In this document: piece by piece, positions 49,973 through 58,613 of the stretch | How positions within the stretch are numbered: position 1 is the first letter of the stretch | How the letters are laid out: each line of letters starts with the position of its first letter | NCBI RefSeq assembly: GCF_003121585.1 | Contig: NZ_QEOO01000037.1 | Location: 310,001 to 374,000 of the forward strand | Direction of reading: 5' to 3' | DNA from: Nocardioides speluncae | Lineage (GTDB): Bacteria; Actinomycetota; Actinomycetes; Propionibacteriales; Nocardioidaceae | DNA: 64,000 bases | Made by a program: the position numbers and the translations under genes | The notes under the pieces: generated by a model | The model's input: only the letters and a program-made list of their open reading frames with translations | The model's database searches: none | What the model was told of the DNA's origin: nothing

Positions 49973-51957
49973 GGCGTCGACCCGAGCAGCGGCAGCACCA
50001 CCCGCACCAGGCCGCCATCCGCCCCGAGGCGGATCTCGCTGGTGCCGCGTAGCTCGGCCGCACGTTCCTGGATCGACGCCAGACCAACTCCCGGCCGCCA
50101 GTCCGGATCGGCGACGCCGTCGTCGCGGACCTCGACGTGCACCTGCCCGTCGACCGACTCGAGCAGAACCGTGGCACTGGACGCGCTCGAGTGCCGGGCT
50201 ACGTTGGTGAGCGCCTCGGTCACGATCCGGTACGCCGCCACCTCGACGGCGGCGGGCAGCTCGGCATCCAGCCGCCGCGTGTCGACGTCGACCGTCAACG
50301 GGCCGCCGTCCTTCCGGCGAAGGATCCCGCGGGCGTACTCGTCGAGCGCGACCGCCAGTCCCAGCTCGTCCAGCGCCGGTGGCCGCAGACCGTCTACCAG
50401 CCTGCGGATCTCGTCGACCGCGGCCGTGCTCTGCTCACTGAGCCGACCGAGCAGATCGGCGGCGCGTCGGGGGTCGGTGTCGACCAGGTGTCGGGCCGCG
50501 TCCGCCTGCAGCACCACCCCGGTGAGCACCGGCCCGAGCCCGTCGTGCAGATCGCGCCGCAGCCGCCGCCGCTCCTCCTCGCGAGTGGAGATCACTCGCT
50601 CCCGGGACTCCCGCACCTCGTGGGCGAGCTGGTCCGCCCGCACCGCGACAGCCACCGGCGCCGCAAGCAGTATCAGCACCTTCTCGTCGGCCACGCTGAC
50701 CCGGGTCTCGCCGGCCCGCAGGCCGATCAGCAGCTCGCCGACGTCCTCCGAGCCCTGGCGCATCGGCACGATGTGCGGCGCCGGCGGCAGGTCGCCGTAC
50801 GCCGCGAGCGTGCGCGTCCCGGAGACCACGGCGGCGGCGGGGAAACGCAGCACACGGCACAGCGCCTCGACGACCCCGTCCAGGCCGGTCGTGCCGGGAT
50901 CCTCCAGCTGCCGGCCGACCTCGGTGAGCGCCCGGACCGGGTCCCGGCGGGCACCGTAGAGCAGCCGGTCGGTCCACCCCTGGAGCACCATCCGCACCGG
51001 GTTGAACGCGAAGGCGATCGCCAGCGCCGCGACCACCGGCGAGCCCGGCACGCTGCGCCGGAAGAGCCAGTCGAGCATCACCACCAGCGCCGAGTACGAC
51101 GCCACCACGCTCGCGGTGAGTACGCCGTAGAGCAGCGACCGCGACACCACCAACCGGATGTCGAGCAGGTGATGGCGCAATACGGCGACCGTCATCGCGA
51201 GCGGAATCAAGACCAGCGGCAGCACCCCGGCGAGGTCGTCGCCCGGGATGAGTTCGCTGACCGCCACCCCCACCAGGAAGACCCCAACGGCGAGGAGCAC
51301 CCAGAGGATCTGCTGGCGGACCTGCTCGCTGCCGCGCCGGTAGCGCCAGCCGAGCATCACTAGGCCGGAGAGGTAGGCCGTGGTGATGGCCGGCCCGGCG
51401 AACCACACGACGGGTCGCGCCCACTCGCCGGGCACCAGGTCGGTGAAGCCGGCGGCGTTCGACAGGCCCCAACGGGTGTAGAACCAGGCCCCAACCACCC
51501 AGGACAGCAGCCCGACCACGGGTGGCACCGCCAGCAGCCGCGCCCACCTCGACGGGAACGCCCCGTCCGGAAAGAGCAGCACCGCCAGAGGCAGACACAG
51601 GCAGACCGGAAGCGCAAAGCCGACGTTGACGAAGGTCGCGAGCAGCCGCCAGGGCCACCCGTCCCAGCCGCGCTCCGCGGCGAACGCCAGCGCCGCCAGG
51701 CCGCCGCCCGAGGTGACGTAGCCGCAGCCGCCGACCAGCAGCAGCCACCCGACCGGGTTGCGCGGGCGGTGGTGTGCGATCGGCCAACCGGCCACGGCCA
51801 GCGCGGCCCCGATCAGGGTGTTGGTGACCACGAAGTTGTAGCTGAGCCACGTCCACCCGCGTCCCGAGAGCGGGCCGAGCACGACCGCGGACAGCACGCA
51901 CAGCAGCGCCCACGCTGACAGCGCGGCCGCGAGCAACGCCGTACGCCGAGGCCTCAT
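49969..51957 (-). CDS. Membrane sensor histidine kinase
   Basis: 662-residue kinase of the HisKA_3 (NarX/DegS-like) class. About eight to ten N-terminal membrane helices (residues ~10-330), a GAF-like region, then RLRRDLHDGLGPVLTG with the phosphorylated His (~467) and an ATPase domain (ALTNVARHSSASSATV, GVGLASIQERAAELRG). ATG 51957 is used. The large membrane part suggests it senses a membrane or small-molecule signal. It is divergent from a membrane protein and two secreted proteins that may be its targets. Confidence 0.93.
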   Translation of the reverse strand: MRPRRTALLAAALSAWALLCVLSAVVLGPLSGRGWTWLSYNFVVTNTLIGAALAVAGWPIAHHRPRNPVGWLLLVGGCGYVTSGGGLAALAFAAERGWDGWPWRLLATFVNVGFALPVCLCLPLAVLLFPDGAFPSRWARLLAVPPVVGLLSWVVGAWFYTRWGLSNAAGFTDLVPGEWARPVVWFAGPAITTAYLSGLVMLGWRYRRGSEQVRQQILWVLLAVGVFLVGVAVSELIPGDDLAGVLPLVLIPLAMTVAVLRHHLLDIRLVVSRSLLYGVLTASVVASYSALVVMLDWLFRRSVPGSPVVAALAIAFAFNPVRMVLQGWTDRLLYGARRDPVRALTEVGRQLEDPGTTGLDGVVEALCRVLRFPAAAVVSGTRTLAAYGDLPPAPHIVPMRQGSEDVGELLIGLRAGETRVSVADEKVLILLAAPVAVAVRADQLAHEVRESRERVISTREEERRRLRRDLHDGLGPVLTGVVLQADAARHLVDTDPRRAADLLGRLSEQSTAAVDEIRRLVDGLRPPALDELGLAVALDEYARGILRRKDGGPLTVDVDTRRLDAELPAAVEVAAYRIVTEALTNVARHSSASSATVLLESVDGQVHVEVRDDGVADPDWRPGVGLASIQERAAELRGTSEIRLGADGGLVRVVLPLLGSTP

Positions 51958-52096
51958 GCTCCATGGTCGCCCCAACGAGTCCCGACCGACAGGGAAATGT
52001 TCCCGGTCGCCCCGGGATCCCGGCCCCTGTGCGCCCTGCCGGCACCGCGCACACCCTGAGTTGGTGAGAGTTCCGTATCCACCCAAAGGAGTCGCG

Positions 52097-52819
52097 ATGA
52101 CTGCCACCAACACCCACTCGCCCGCGACGCAGCGGGTACCCCACGACGCTCGCGGCTACTGGCGGGTCCTGCTCGCCGTCCTGGCTCCGGTCGCCTGGCT
52201 GATGGTCGGTATCGGGGGCTTCATCGCTCCGTCCGAGCTCGGCGGTTCGGGGCAGGAGACGGTCGCCGGCATCGACGCGCACCGCGACTTGATGCGCTTC
52301 CTGGCCGGTGGCCAGCTGTTCTTCCTGCTGACCTTCGTGCCCGGCGCGATCGCCACGATCATGGCGCTGCGCCGGACCAAGCCGGTCTTCACCGCGGTGC
52401 TCGGCACCTGGTTCCTGTACGCCGGACTGTCCGGCGCCGCCAACCCACCCATCGACCTGATCGTTCTCACCGGACTGGAGGAGGGACTGGCGCCCGACGA
52501 TCTCGCCACCCTTGCCAACGCCCTCGACGGCTCGATCTACACCGCGGTGGCCCTGCTGCCCGTGCTGCTGTTCATCACCTTCGGGCGGATCGCGCTCGGC
52601 GTCCTCTTCTGGAAGGCGAACCTGGCGCCTCGCTGGCTGGCGGTCGTGATGATGGTCAGCCCGTTCATCGAGTTCGTTCCGCTCGGCCACCAGAACGTGC
52701 AGTCCGGGGTGTCTTGGTGCCTCAGCGCGGTGGCGATGACGTACGTGAGCCTCGTGCTGCTCCGGATGACCAACGACGAGTTCGACCTCCCGCCACTGCC
52801 CGCCTCCACCACCCCTTGA
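52097..52819 (+). CDS. DUF4386-like membrane protein
   Basis: 240-residue protein with about six membrane helices (YWRVLLAVLAPVAWLMVGIG; LFFLLTFVPGAIATIMAL). AAAGGAG precedes ATG 52097. First of a three-gene run with two secreted proteins, divergent from the histidine kinase. Function unknown. Confidence 0.8.
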   Translation: MTATNTHSPATQRVPHDARGYWRVLLAVLAPVAWLMVGIGGFIAPSELGGSGQETVAGIDAHRDLMRFLAGGQLFFLLTFVPGAIATIMALRRTKPVFTAVLGTWFLYAGLSGAANPPIDLIVLTGLEEGLAPDDLATLANALDGSIYTAVALLPVLLFITFGRIALGVLFWKANLAPRWLAVVMMVSPFIEFVPLGHQNVQSGVSWCLSAVAMTYVSLVLLRMTNDEFDLPPLPASTTP

Positions 52820-52829
52820 AGGAATCCTT

Positions 52830-53267
52830 ATGTCCACCTCACTCCGCCGTCTCTCCGCCGTCCTCGTGGTGCCCGCGGCCCTCCTGATGTCGGTGCCGAC
52901 GCCGGCGTCGGCCGACCCGACTCGCCACGTGATCGCCGCCGCCGCCACCTGCTCGGACGGCAACACCTACGACGTCGTCGTCCCGGGCAATGGCTACTAC
53001 CTGCCGGCGCTGGTCACCGGCTCGACGCAGGTCCACAAGCCCGTGGCATTCGGGAAGTTCACGTTCACCGTCCGTGACCCGGAGGGCGCCGTGGTCTTCG
53101 TCGGCACCGATCCGGCCACGGAGCAGGGCGGCGGGAACGTGCTGGCCCGGAACCCGAAGACCTACATCGAGTGCACGGTGTCGTTCACCGCGCCTCTGGA
53201 GGACGGGTTCACCGTCACCGTCGACGGCTCCGTCACCGGCTTCCTCACCCCTGCTGCCCCTCGCTGA
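52830..53267 (+). CDS. Secreted hypothetical protein
   Basis: 145-residue protein. Signal peptide (LRRLSAVLVVPAALLMSVPT, cleavage near ASA-DP) and a small beta-rich mature domain with two Cys (TCSDGNTY, YIECTV) likely disulfide-bonded. AAGGAA lies upstream; 10 bp after the membrane protein. No family recognised. Confidence 0.75.
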   Translation: MSTSLRRLSAVLVVPAALLMSVPTPASADPTRHVIAAAATCSDGNTYDVVVPGNGYYLPALVTGSTQVHKPVAFGKFTFTVRDPEGAVVFVGTDPATEQGGGNVLARNPKTYIECTVSFTAPLEDGFTVTVDGSVTGFLTPAAPR

Positions 53268-53273
53268 GAGGAA

Positions 53274-53849
53274 ATGATCATGCACACATCGACCCGCACC
53301 GCGGCGGCCGCGCTGGCCGCCGTACCGGCCCTGGCGCTCCTCGCGCCACCCTCCTCCGCGGCCCCGCTCGTGCGCGACCGGCTCCACTTCGCCGACTCGT
53401 TCGTCGTCGGGGAGTTCTGCGGCACCGACACCGCGCTCATCGAGTACGACGTGACCGTCCAGGTGGTGGTCAACCCGCACGGCCCGAACGGGCTGGCCTA
53501 CCACCTGGAGACCGTGCACGGATATGAGGTCTCGACGAACCTGGAGACGGGTGAGGGCGTGCGGCAGGAGCGCGACTTCGCCAGCAAGGACCAGCGCGTC
53601 GTGGACAACGGTGACGGCACGCTCACCATCGACGCGACGGTCTCCGGCTCGAGTCGGGACACTTGGTCGGCCGGCCCGACGTTCATCGACGCCGGGTTGC
53701 GCAGGGTTCGGGTCCTCATCGACCACGGCGGGACCCCCGCCGACCCGTTCGACGACACGTTCGTCGACGAGCTCAGCCGCACGGAGGTCGGCCGCCACGA
53801 CACCACGGGCCGTGACTTCTGCACCGACTGGGCCGAGTTCACCTCATGA
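53274..53849 (+). CDS. Secreted hypothetical protein
   Basis: 191-residue protein. Signal peptide (TRTAAAALAAVPALALLAPP, cleavage near SSA-AP) and mature part with two Cys (FCGTDTAL near the start, DFCTDWAEF at the end) that may close the domain. It begins 6 bp after the previous secreted-protein gene. No family recognised; could be exported under the adjacent two-component system. Confidence 0.75.
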   Translation: MIMHTSTRTAAAALAAVPALALLAPPSSAAPLVRDRLHFADSFVVGEFCGTDTALIEYDVTVQVVVNPHGPNGLAYHLETVHGYEVSTNLETGEGVRQERDFASKDQRVVDNGDGTLTIDATVSGSSRDTWSAGPTFIDAGLRRVRVLIDHGGTPADPFDDTFVDELSRTEVGRHDTTGRDFCTDWAEFTS

Positions 53850-53885
53850 GTCCCCGCGACACAGGACGTTGACGGGTGCGGCGCC

Positions 53886-54196
53886 ATGACCAGCATGCCT
53901 GTGCTCGCGGGGACCACCTCGACGGTGATCTTCGCGGCCAGCATGCTGCCGATGCTGGTCAAGGCGCTGCGCACCCAGGACGTGTCGTCGTACAGCCTCG
54001 GAAACCTCGTGCTCGTCAACCTGGGCAACGCGATCCACACCGTCTACGTCCTGGATCTGCCACCCGGGCCGATCTGGGCACTGCACTGCTTCTATGTCCT
54101 GTCCTCCGCGGTCATGCTGGCTTGCTACGCCCGAAGCGGCCGGTCCAATGCCGGGGCGGAATGGCACAGGTTGCCGGGAGGTTGTCGCAGGCATGA
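53886..54196 (+). pseudogene. PQ-loop (SemiSWEET-like) protein, no proper in-frame stop
   Basis: Small membrane protein with about three helices (STVIFAASMLPMLVKALRTQ, SSYSLGNLVLVNLGNAIHTVY), similar to one PQ-loop repeat unit. The frame does not end after the last helix; it runs 238 nt out of frame through the next gene to 54431. A one-base shift near 54150-54190 would end it at TGA 54194-54196, an ATGA overlap with the oxidoreductase start. Either a frameshifted gene or an unusually long overlap; the end given is the inferred ancestral one. Confidence 0.45.
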
Positions 54197-55116
54197 AGGC
54201 GATTGCGTTTACCGAGTACGGCGGTCCGGAGCGGCTTCAGCTCGTCGACCGACCCGATCCGAAGGTCGCACCGAGCGAGGTGCTGATCCAGGTGAAGGCG
54301 GCGGGTGTGAACCCGGTCGACTGGAAGGTCGGCGCCGGCCGACTGGACCCGCTGATGGAGACGACCTTCCCGGTCATCCCGGGCTGGGACGTCGCGGGCG
54401 TGGTCGCCGCGGTCGGCCTGGACGCGGGTGAGTACGCCGTCGGCGACGAGGTGATCGGCTACATCCGCAAGGACGCCGTACAGCACGGCTCGTACGCCGA
54501 GCTGGTCGCCGCGAACGTCCGGCTGCTCGCCCCCAAGCCCGCCGCACTCAGCTGGGAGCAGGCCGCCGGGCTGCCGCTGGCCGGGCTGACGGCGTACCAG
54601 GCACTGAACCGCGTGCAGGTGACCTCCGGCGACGTGGTGCTGGTCCATGCCGCGGCCGGCGGCGTCGGCGCGCTGGCGACCCAGCTTGCGGTCGCGCGTG
54701 GCGCCCGGGTGATCGGCACCGCCAGCGAGCGCAACCACGACTTCCTCCGCGAGCTCGGTGCCGAGCCGGTGACGTACGGCGACGGGCTGGGCGAACGGGT
54801 CCGCGACCTCGCGCCCGGCGGTGTCGACGCGGTGCTCGACCTGGTCGGCGGCGGCACGGTCGAGGTGTCGCTGCCGCTGGTTCGGGAGGCGAGCCGGGTG
54901 GTCTCGATCGCCGACCGGGCGGCCGGTGAGGCGGGCGGCCAGTACCTCTGGGTGCGTCCGAGTGCCGCCGACCTGACCGCGCTCGGCGACCTGGCCGACG
55001 CCGGGAAGCTGACGGTGCCGGTGGCGCGGACGCTGCCGCTCGCCGAGGCCGGCGAAGCCTGGCGGCTCAGCCAGGAGGGCCGCACCCGGGGCAAGCTGGT
55101 GCTGACCGTCAGCTGA
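54193..55116 (+). CDS. NADP-dependent quinone-oxidoreductase-like enzyme
   Basis: 307-residue zinc-independent medium-chain dehydrogenase. MKAIAFTEYGGPERL start, VIPGWDVAGVVAAVG, and cofactor motif VHAAAGGVGALATQLA (~residues 155-170). GGGAGG (54176-54181) fixes ATG 54193. Likely reduces quinones or alkenals with NADPH. Confidence 0.92.
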   Translation: MKAIAFTEYGGPERLQLVDRPDPKVAPSEVLIQVKAAGVNPVDWKVGAGRLDPLMETTFPVIPGWDVAGVVAAVGLDAGEYAVGDEVIGYIRKDAVQHGSYAELVAANVRLLAPKPAALSWEQAAGLPLAGLTAYQALNRVQVTSGDVVLVHAAAGGVGALATQLAVARGARVIGTASERNHDFLRELGAEPVTYGDGLGERVRDLAPGGVDAVLDLVGGGTVEVSLPLVREASRVVSIADRAAGEAGGQYLWVRPSAADLTALGDLADAGKLTVPVARTLPLAEAGEAWRLSQEGRTRGKLVLTVS

Positions 55117-55507
55117 TGAGCTGACGGGTGCGCAGCGCGAGCAGCACCAGGCAGAGCGCGTAGCCGACGACCAGGGCGGCGGCGTGGGTGGCCAGGCCGG
55201 ATACCAGCGCCTGGATCACGCCGTCGTCGCGGTGCGCGATGGCGTCGGGGGAGACCAGGCCGAGCAGCAGGAACACCGCGGTCATCAGCAGCGGCGGGAG
55301 CACGCCGACGGTGAAGAAGTCGCCGGGCCGGACCAGCAGCGCCAGCGCACAGCAGAGTGCGACGAAGCAGAGGTCGAAGAAGAGTGAGACCTCGCCGCCG
55401 AGCGACATGTCGACGACGACCGCCGTGAGCGCGCACGCGAACCCCAGCGCGACGATCTGCCGCCCAGGTTCGCGGCCTTCCTCCCACACCGTGCGCGCGT
55501 GGCTCAC
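55109..55507 (-). CDS. DUF6542-like membrane protein
   Basis: 132-residue protein with four membrane helices (LGFACALTAVVVDMSLGGEVS; LVVGYALCLVLLAL). GTG 55507 was chosen because TACGCT (55520-55515) ends 7 nt upstream; GTG 55528 is the longer alternative. Its end overlaps the oxidoreductase gene by 8 bp. Function unknown. Confidence 0.75.
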   Translation of the reverse strand: MSHARTVWEEGREPGRQIVALGFACALTAVVVDMSLGGEVSLFFDLCFVALCCALALLVRPGDFFTVGVLPPLLMTAVFLLLGLVSPDAIAHRDDGVIQALVSGLATHAAALVVGYALCLVLLALRTRQLIS

Positions 55508-55514
55508 GCCTGTG

Positions 55515-55520
55515 AGCGTA
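55515..55520 (-). promoter_or_regulatory. -10 hexamer, leaderless promoter (TACGCT)
   Basis: TACGCT on the minus strand ends 7 nt before GTG 55507. Confidence 0.5.
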
Positions 55521-55529
55521 CGGCGCACG

Positions 55530-56660
55530 TCAGGCCCCTTGTGCGCGGCGCGCCGGGTCGCCGTCGGCCGGCGCGGCGCCGGAAATCCCGCCGAGAAGGT
55601 CGTCGAGCTCGTCGACCGGTGGGTCGGCGGCGTGCAGCTCGTCGGCCACCACCGATCGTGCGGTGGCCTCGACCTGGCGGGGGCTGGGCAGCGGCTCGTC
55701 GGTCACGCTCAGGTCGCGGAACCGTCGCGCGCTGACCAGCACCCGGCTCTCCAACGAGCCCATCGCCTGGTTGTAGTGGCCGACGGCGGCGTTGAGCGAC
55801 CGCCCGACCTGGTCGAGGTGGGTGCTCATCCGCGCCAGCCGCTCGTGCAGCTCGACGCCGAGCCGGTGGATCTCCTGCGCCTGGTCGGCGAGTGCCTCGT
55901 GGCTCCAGCCATGGGCGACGGTGCGGAGCAGCGCGATCAGCGTGGTCGGCGTCGCCAGCACCACCCGGCGTTCGGCGGCGTACTCGATCAGGCCGCGGTC
56001 GGACTCCAGCGCGGCCGACAGGAACGCCTCGGCCGGCACGAACATCACCACGAACTCGGGTGACTCGGGCAGCGCCCGCCAGTACCGCTTCGCGGCGAGC
56101 TGGTCGACGTGCTGGCGGAGCCGGGCGGCATGCCGGGCGAGGTGGGTCTCACGATCGCGCTCGTCGTCGGTGGAGGTGGCGTCGAGGAACGCGTCGAGCG
56201 GCACCTTGGCGTCGACAACGATCTGCCTGTTGCCGGCCAGCCGGACCACCAGGTCCGGTCGCAGCGCGCCGTCGGCAAGCTGGACCTGCTCGGCGAAGTC
56301 GCAGCGGTCGGCCAGCCCGGCCAGCTCGACCGCCCGCCGCAGGTGCAGCTCGCCCCACCGCCCGCGCACCTGGGGCTTGCGCAGCGCCGTCGCCAGCGAC
56401 TGGGTCTCGCGGCGCAGCAGGTCGGTGGTGTGGCGGATGTCGGCGACCTGCTCGTTGAACTGGCCCTGCCACGTCGCCCGGCCCCGGTCGAGGTCGTGCA
56501 TCTGGTCGGACAGCCGGTCCAGGCTCTGCAGCACCTCGGCCTGCTCGACCAGCTCGGTCACCTGCCGGCCGCGCGCCCAGAGCACGCCGAGCAGCGCGCC
56601 CAGGGCCAGCCCGAGCACCAGCCCGGCCAACAGCGTCAACGTCGTCATGTGGCCGAGCAT
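55530..56660 (-). CDS. rmuC: DNA recombination protein RmuC
   Basis: 376-residue RmuC. An N-terminal membrane helix (LLAGLVLGLALGALLGVLWA) is followed by a coiled coil and the nuclease-like domain (GRWGELHLRRAVELAGL, RPDLVVRLAGNRQIVVDAK, FVPAEAFLSAALE). ATG 56660 used, ATG 56648 possible. The family limits DNA inversions and may have a PD-(D/E)XK-type fold. Confidence 0.92.
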   Translation of the reverse strand: MLGHMTTLTLLAGLVLGLALGALLGVLWARGRQVTELVEQAEVLQSLDRLSDQMHDLDRGRATWQGQFNEQVADIRHTTDLLRRETQSLATALRKPQVRGRWGELHLRRAVELAGLADRCDFAEQVQLADGALRPDLVVRLAGNRQIVVDAKVPLDAFLDATSTDDERDRETHLARHAARLRQHVDQLAAKRYWRALPESPEFVVMFVPAEAFLSAALESDRGLIEYAAERRVVLATPTTLIALLRTVAHGWSHEALADQAQEIHRLGVELHERLARMSTHLDQVGRSLNAAVGHYNQAMGSLESRVLVSARRFRDLSVTDEPLPSPRQVEATARSVVADELHAADPPVDELDDLLGGISGAAPADGDPARRAQGA

Positions 56661-56917
56661 GGACGACGCCGCCGACAGTTTGCGCACGACGTGCCTCAAG
56701 TACGAATCCTTGAGCAGTCGCTCGTGTCACGATCAGCCCGTGGAGGTCATGCCTGAACCAGACCTCAGTCCAGGTCGGCGATCATGTGGACCCTCCGGGT
56801 AGGCAAACAGGCGAGATCTTTCCCAGTCCACGGCTACCCGGCCGCGTTTGCCTACTGGGCGGGCCGCTGCGTTCGGTTAGTGGTCGAGAGTGGACGCCGC
56901 CGCCGACAGTTTGCTGT
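56661..56917. repeat. 34-bp direct repeat and inverted repeat in intergenic region
   Basis: A 34-bp segment at 56650-56683 recurs at 56881-56914 with 30/34 matches (core GGACG-N-CGCCGCCGACAG), flanking about 200 bp without a gene. Inside lie inverted arms GTAGGCAAAC (56799-56808) and GTTTGCCTAC (56846-56855). The region marks the edge of the second accessory island. Confidence 0.6.
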
Positions 56918-57427
56918 CTACTTCGCCGAGGCGACGTCCTGACGAGTTGCATCGAGCGTGATCCAGTACCGGAGCACGGCGGACTCCGCGGTCGTCTCGA
57001 GCATCCCGCCATTGCGTTCGATCGTCTTCGCAGAGGCCGGGTTGTCGGCTAGGCAGACGAGCAGCACCCGATCCATGCCGAGAGGTCGTGCCTCCACCAG
57101 GATCTGCCCAAGCGCCCATGTGGCCAGCCCGCGACCACGTGACGACGGGCGGATCCCGTAACCGATATGGCCGGTCTGTTCGTTGAGAACGTGCCGCAAC
57201 GCGATGGCGCCCAGCACCTCGTCGTCCTCGACGATCCAGCGGCAGGTCGCTCGTTCCGCGTTCCCGCTCAGTCGCGCAACCCAGGTCGCGAAGCCCTCGG
57301 GCGAGCTGACGTCATCGGTGGCGTCGAGCCCGAATCCGTCCTCGTGTAGCCCGGCACCCCACTCGGCATGGGCTTTGAGCCATGCGTGGTGGAGACGAAC
57401 GGTGGGCACGACCAAGGTCGGAGGCAT
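56918..57427 (-). CDS. GNAT-family acetyltransferase
   Basis: 169-residue N-acetyltransferase. Acetyl-CoA-binding motif A IGYGIRPSSRGRGLATWAL (~residues 88-106), and CLADNPASAKTIERNGG. Acts on an unknown amine; single gene at the edge of an accessory segment. Confidence 0.88.
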   Translation of the reverse strand: MPPTLVVPTVRLHHAWLKAHAEWGAGLHEDGFGLDATDDVSSPEGFATWVARLSGNAERATCRWIVEDDEVLGAIALRHVLNEQTGHIGYGIRPSSRGRGLATWALGQILVEARPLGMDRVLLVCLADNPASAKTIERNGGMLETTAESAVLRYWITLDATRQDVASAK

Positions 57428-57504
57428 TCGTCAACCTAGCAATGCGAGAACGACGAAGCACCTACCCGCTGAGATCTCCTCGGCGAGCAGGGGCTTCTAG
57501 TCCT

Positions 57505-57668
57505 TTACACGGCCTCGCCGTCGAGCGCATTCGCGAGGAGCACGTCCTCGACGTTCTGCGCCTTGCCTCGACGATGAGGTCGATCACTTCGGCGAAGACG
57601 TAGTCCGGGATCTCGCCGGGGAACGCGGCTTCTAGGGCTTCGGCGGTCTGCCGGGTCAGGTAGTCCAC
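57505..57668 (-). pseudogene. Small ORF with apparent frameshift
   Basis: GTG 57668 opens VDYLTRQTAEALEAAFPGEI, continuing PDYVFAEVIDLIVE. The plausible end, GKAQNVEDVLLANALDGEAV to TAA at 57505, is in another frame. A single-base gain near 57568 would join them into about 54 residues. Without the shift the ORF reads basic low-complexity sequence to 57462. No family recognised. Confidence 0.4.
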
Positions 57669-57778
57669 GCGGGCGACAGTAGGCGCTCTCTCGGCGCTCC
57701 GGAACCCATAAGTAGGGACGCTTTGCGCGGCGATACGGGCTAACGTGCGGCGATGCCGCGGGAACTCGTTTCGGGCAC

Positions 57779-58204
57779 TCATACCGGGCCGGAAGCGGAG
57801 GATGCGTCGTCGTGCTCGATGCCGTAGATGTCCAGGTCAAGGTGTACGGGGAGCGAACCCAAGCGCGACAGTAAACCGGCATCGAGTTCGACCCCGCCGA
57901 TTCCGTCAACGTCCACGAAGCAGAACCAGTCCATCGTGAAGCCCTCGTTCGACATGACCTGCAGTATCTCGCGGCACGGCTCGACCTGATCAAGTAGTGC
58001 AGACAAGTGGTCGCCCAAGCCCCCGCGCCCAAGATGCTCCGTAGACAGGCCCCACAGCGCGCCCTTGCGCGCGTGACCGCTGCGACCGATATCGCCCGCC
58101 TCGTGCGAGAACGTCGGTGTGATACCTAGTCGTTCGGTCACCTCGGCGGACGTGACGCCGGACTTCCACGCCCTCAGGATCACGTAACACCGTGCGGTTG
58201 CCAT
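57779..58204 (-). CDS. DUF4279-like protein
   Basis: 141-residue protein: YVILRAWKSGVTSAEVTERLGITPT at the start and GFTMDWFCFVDVDGIGGVELD later resemble DUF4279, a small beta-barrel family often in toxin-immunity or accessory regions. It is 6 bp downstream of the next gene and likely in an operon with it. Confidence 0.7.
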   Translation of the reverse strand: MATARCYVILRAWKSGVTSAEVTERLGITPTFSHEAGDIGRSGHARKGALWGLSTEHLGRGGLGDHLSALLDQVEPCREILQVMSNEGFTMDWFCFVDVDGIGGVELDAGLLSRLGSLPVHLDLDIYGIEHDDASSASGPV

Positions 58205-58210
58205 GCGTGC

Positions 58211-58483
58211 CTACTCCGCGTCTCCGCGCGTGTCCTCGTTGGGCAACTCGACGGTTGCCGACGCGCCGAACCGCGAGGCGCGGAACCGCAACACCCCCGC
58301 CTTGATGAGGTCGTACGTGGCCGAGCACGCGAGGCTGACGACGACCGCCTCGACGATCCCGCCGCCGCGCTCCTCGATAGGCGGCGCGTAGTTGACCTCG
58401 ACGCCCTCCTCCCTGAGCATCTGCGCGAGCGCGCTCGCGAAGGGTGCCGGGCCTCGGTAGACGACTGTCGTCTGATCACTCAT
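58211..58483 (-). CDS. Hypothetical small protein
   Basis: 90-residue protein: TTVVYRGPAPFASALAQMLR, then a hydrophobic segment VEAVVVSLACSATYDLIKAG and an acidic end. Probably one amphipathic or membrane-associated helix. First of a two-gene unit with the DUF4279-like gene. Function unknown. Confidence 0.6.
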   Translation of the reverse strand: MSDQTTVVYRGPAPFASALAQMLREEGVEVNYAPPIEERGGGIVEAVVVSLACSATYDLIKAGVLRFRASRFGASATVELPNEDTRGDAE

Positions 58484-58613
58484 ACCGGAGACGCTAGACG
58501 CTGCACCCGACCACAGACCTCGGAACTCGCCGTCATCCCGTGTGCCGGGGCGGCTCAGTCGGCGAGGTCCACGACGATTGCCGCGTCTTACGTGACTCGC
58601 CGTGATCCGATCG

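Noticed and set aside
49199..50959. 586-residue plus-strand frame opposite the two-component genes
   Set aside because: Ser/Arg-rich shadow without domains.
50435..52966. 843-residue minus-strand frame over the histidine kinase
   Set aside because: Antisense-like Arg/Gly-rich composition in the wrong frame; the kinase frame has the H-box and ATPase motifs.
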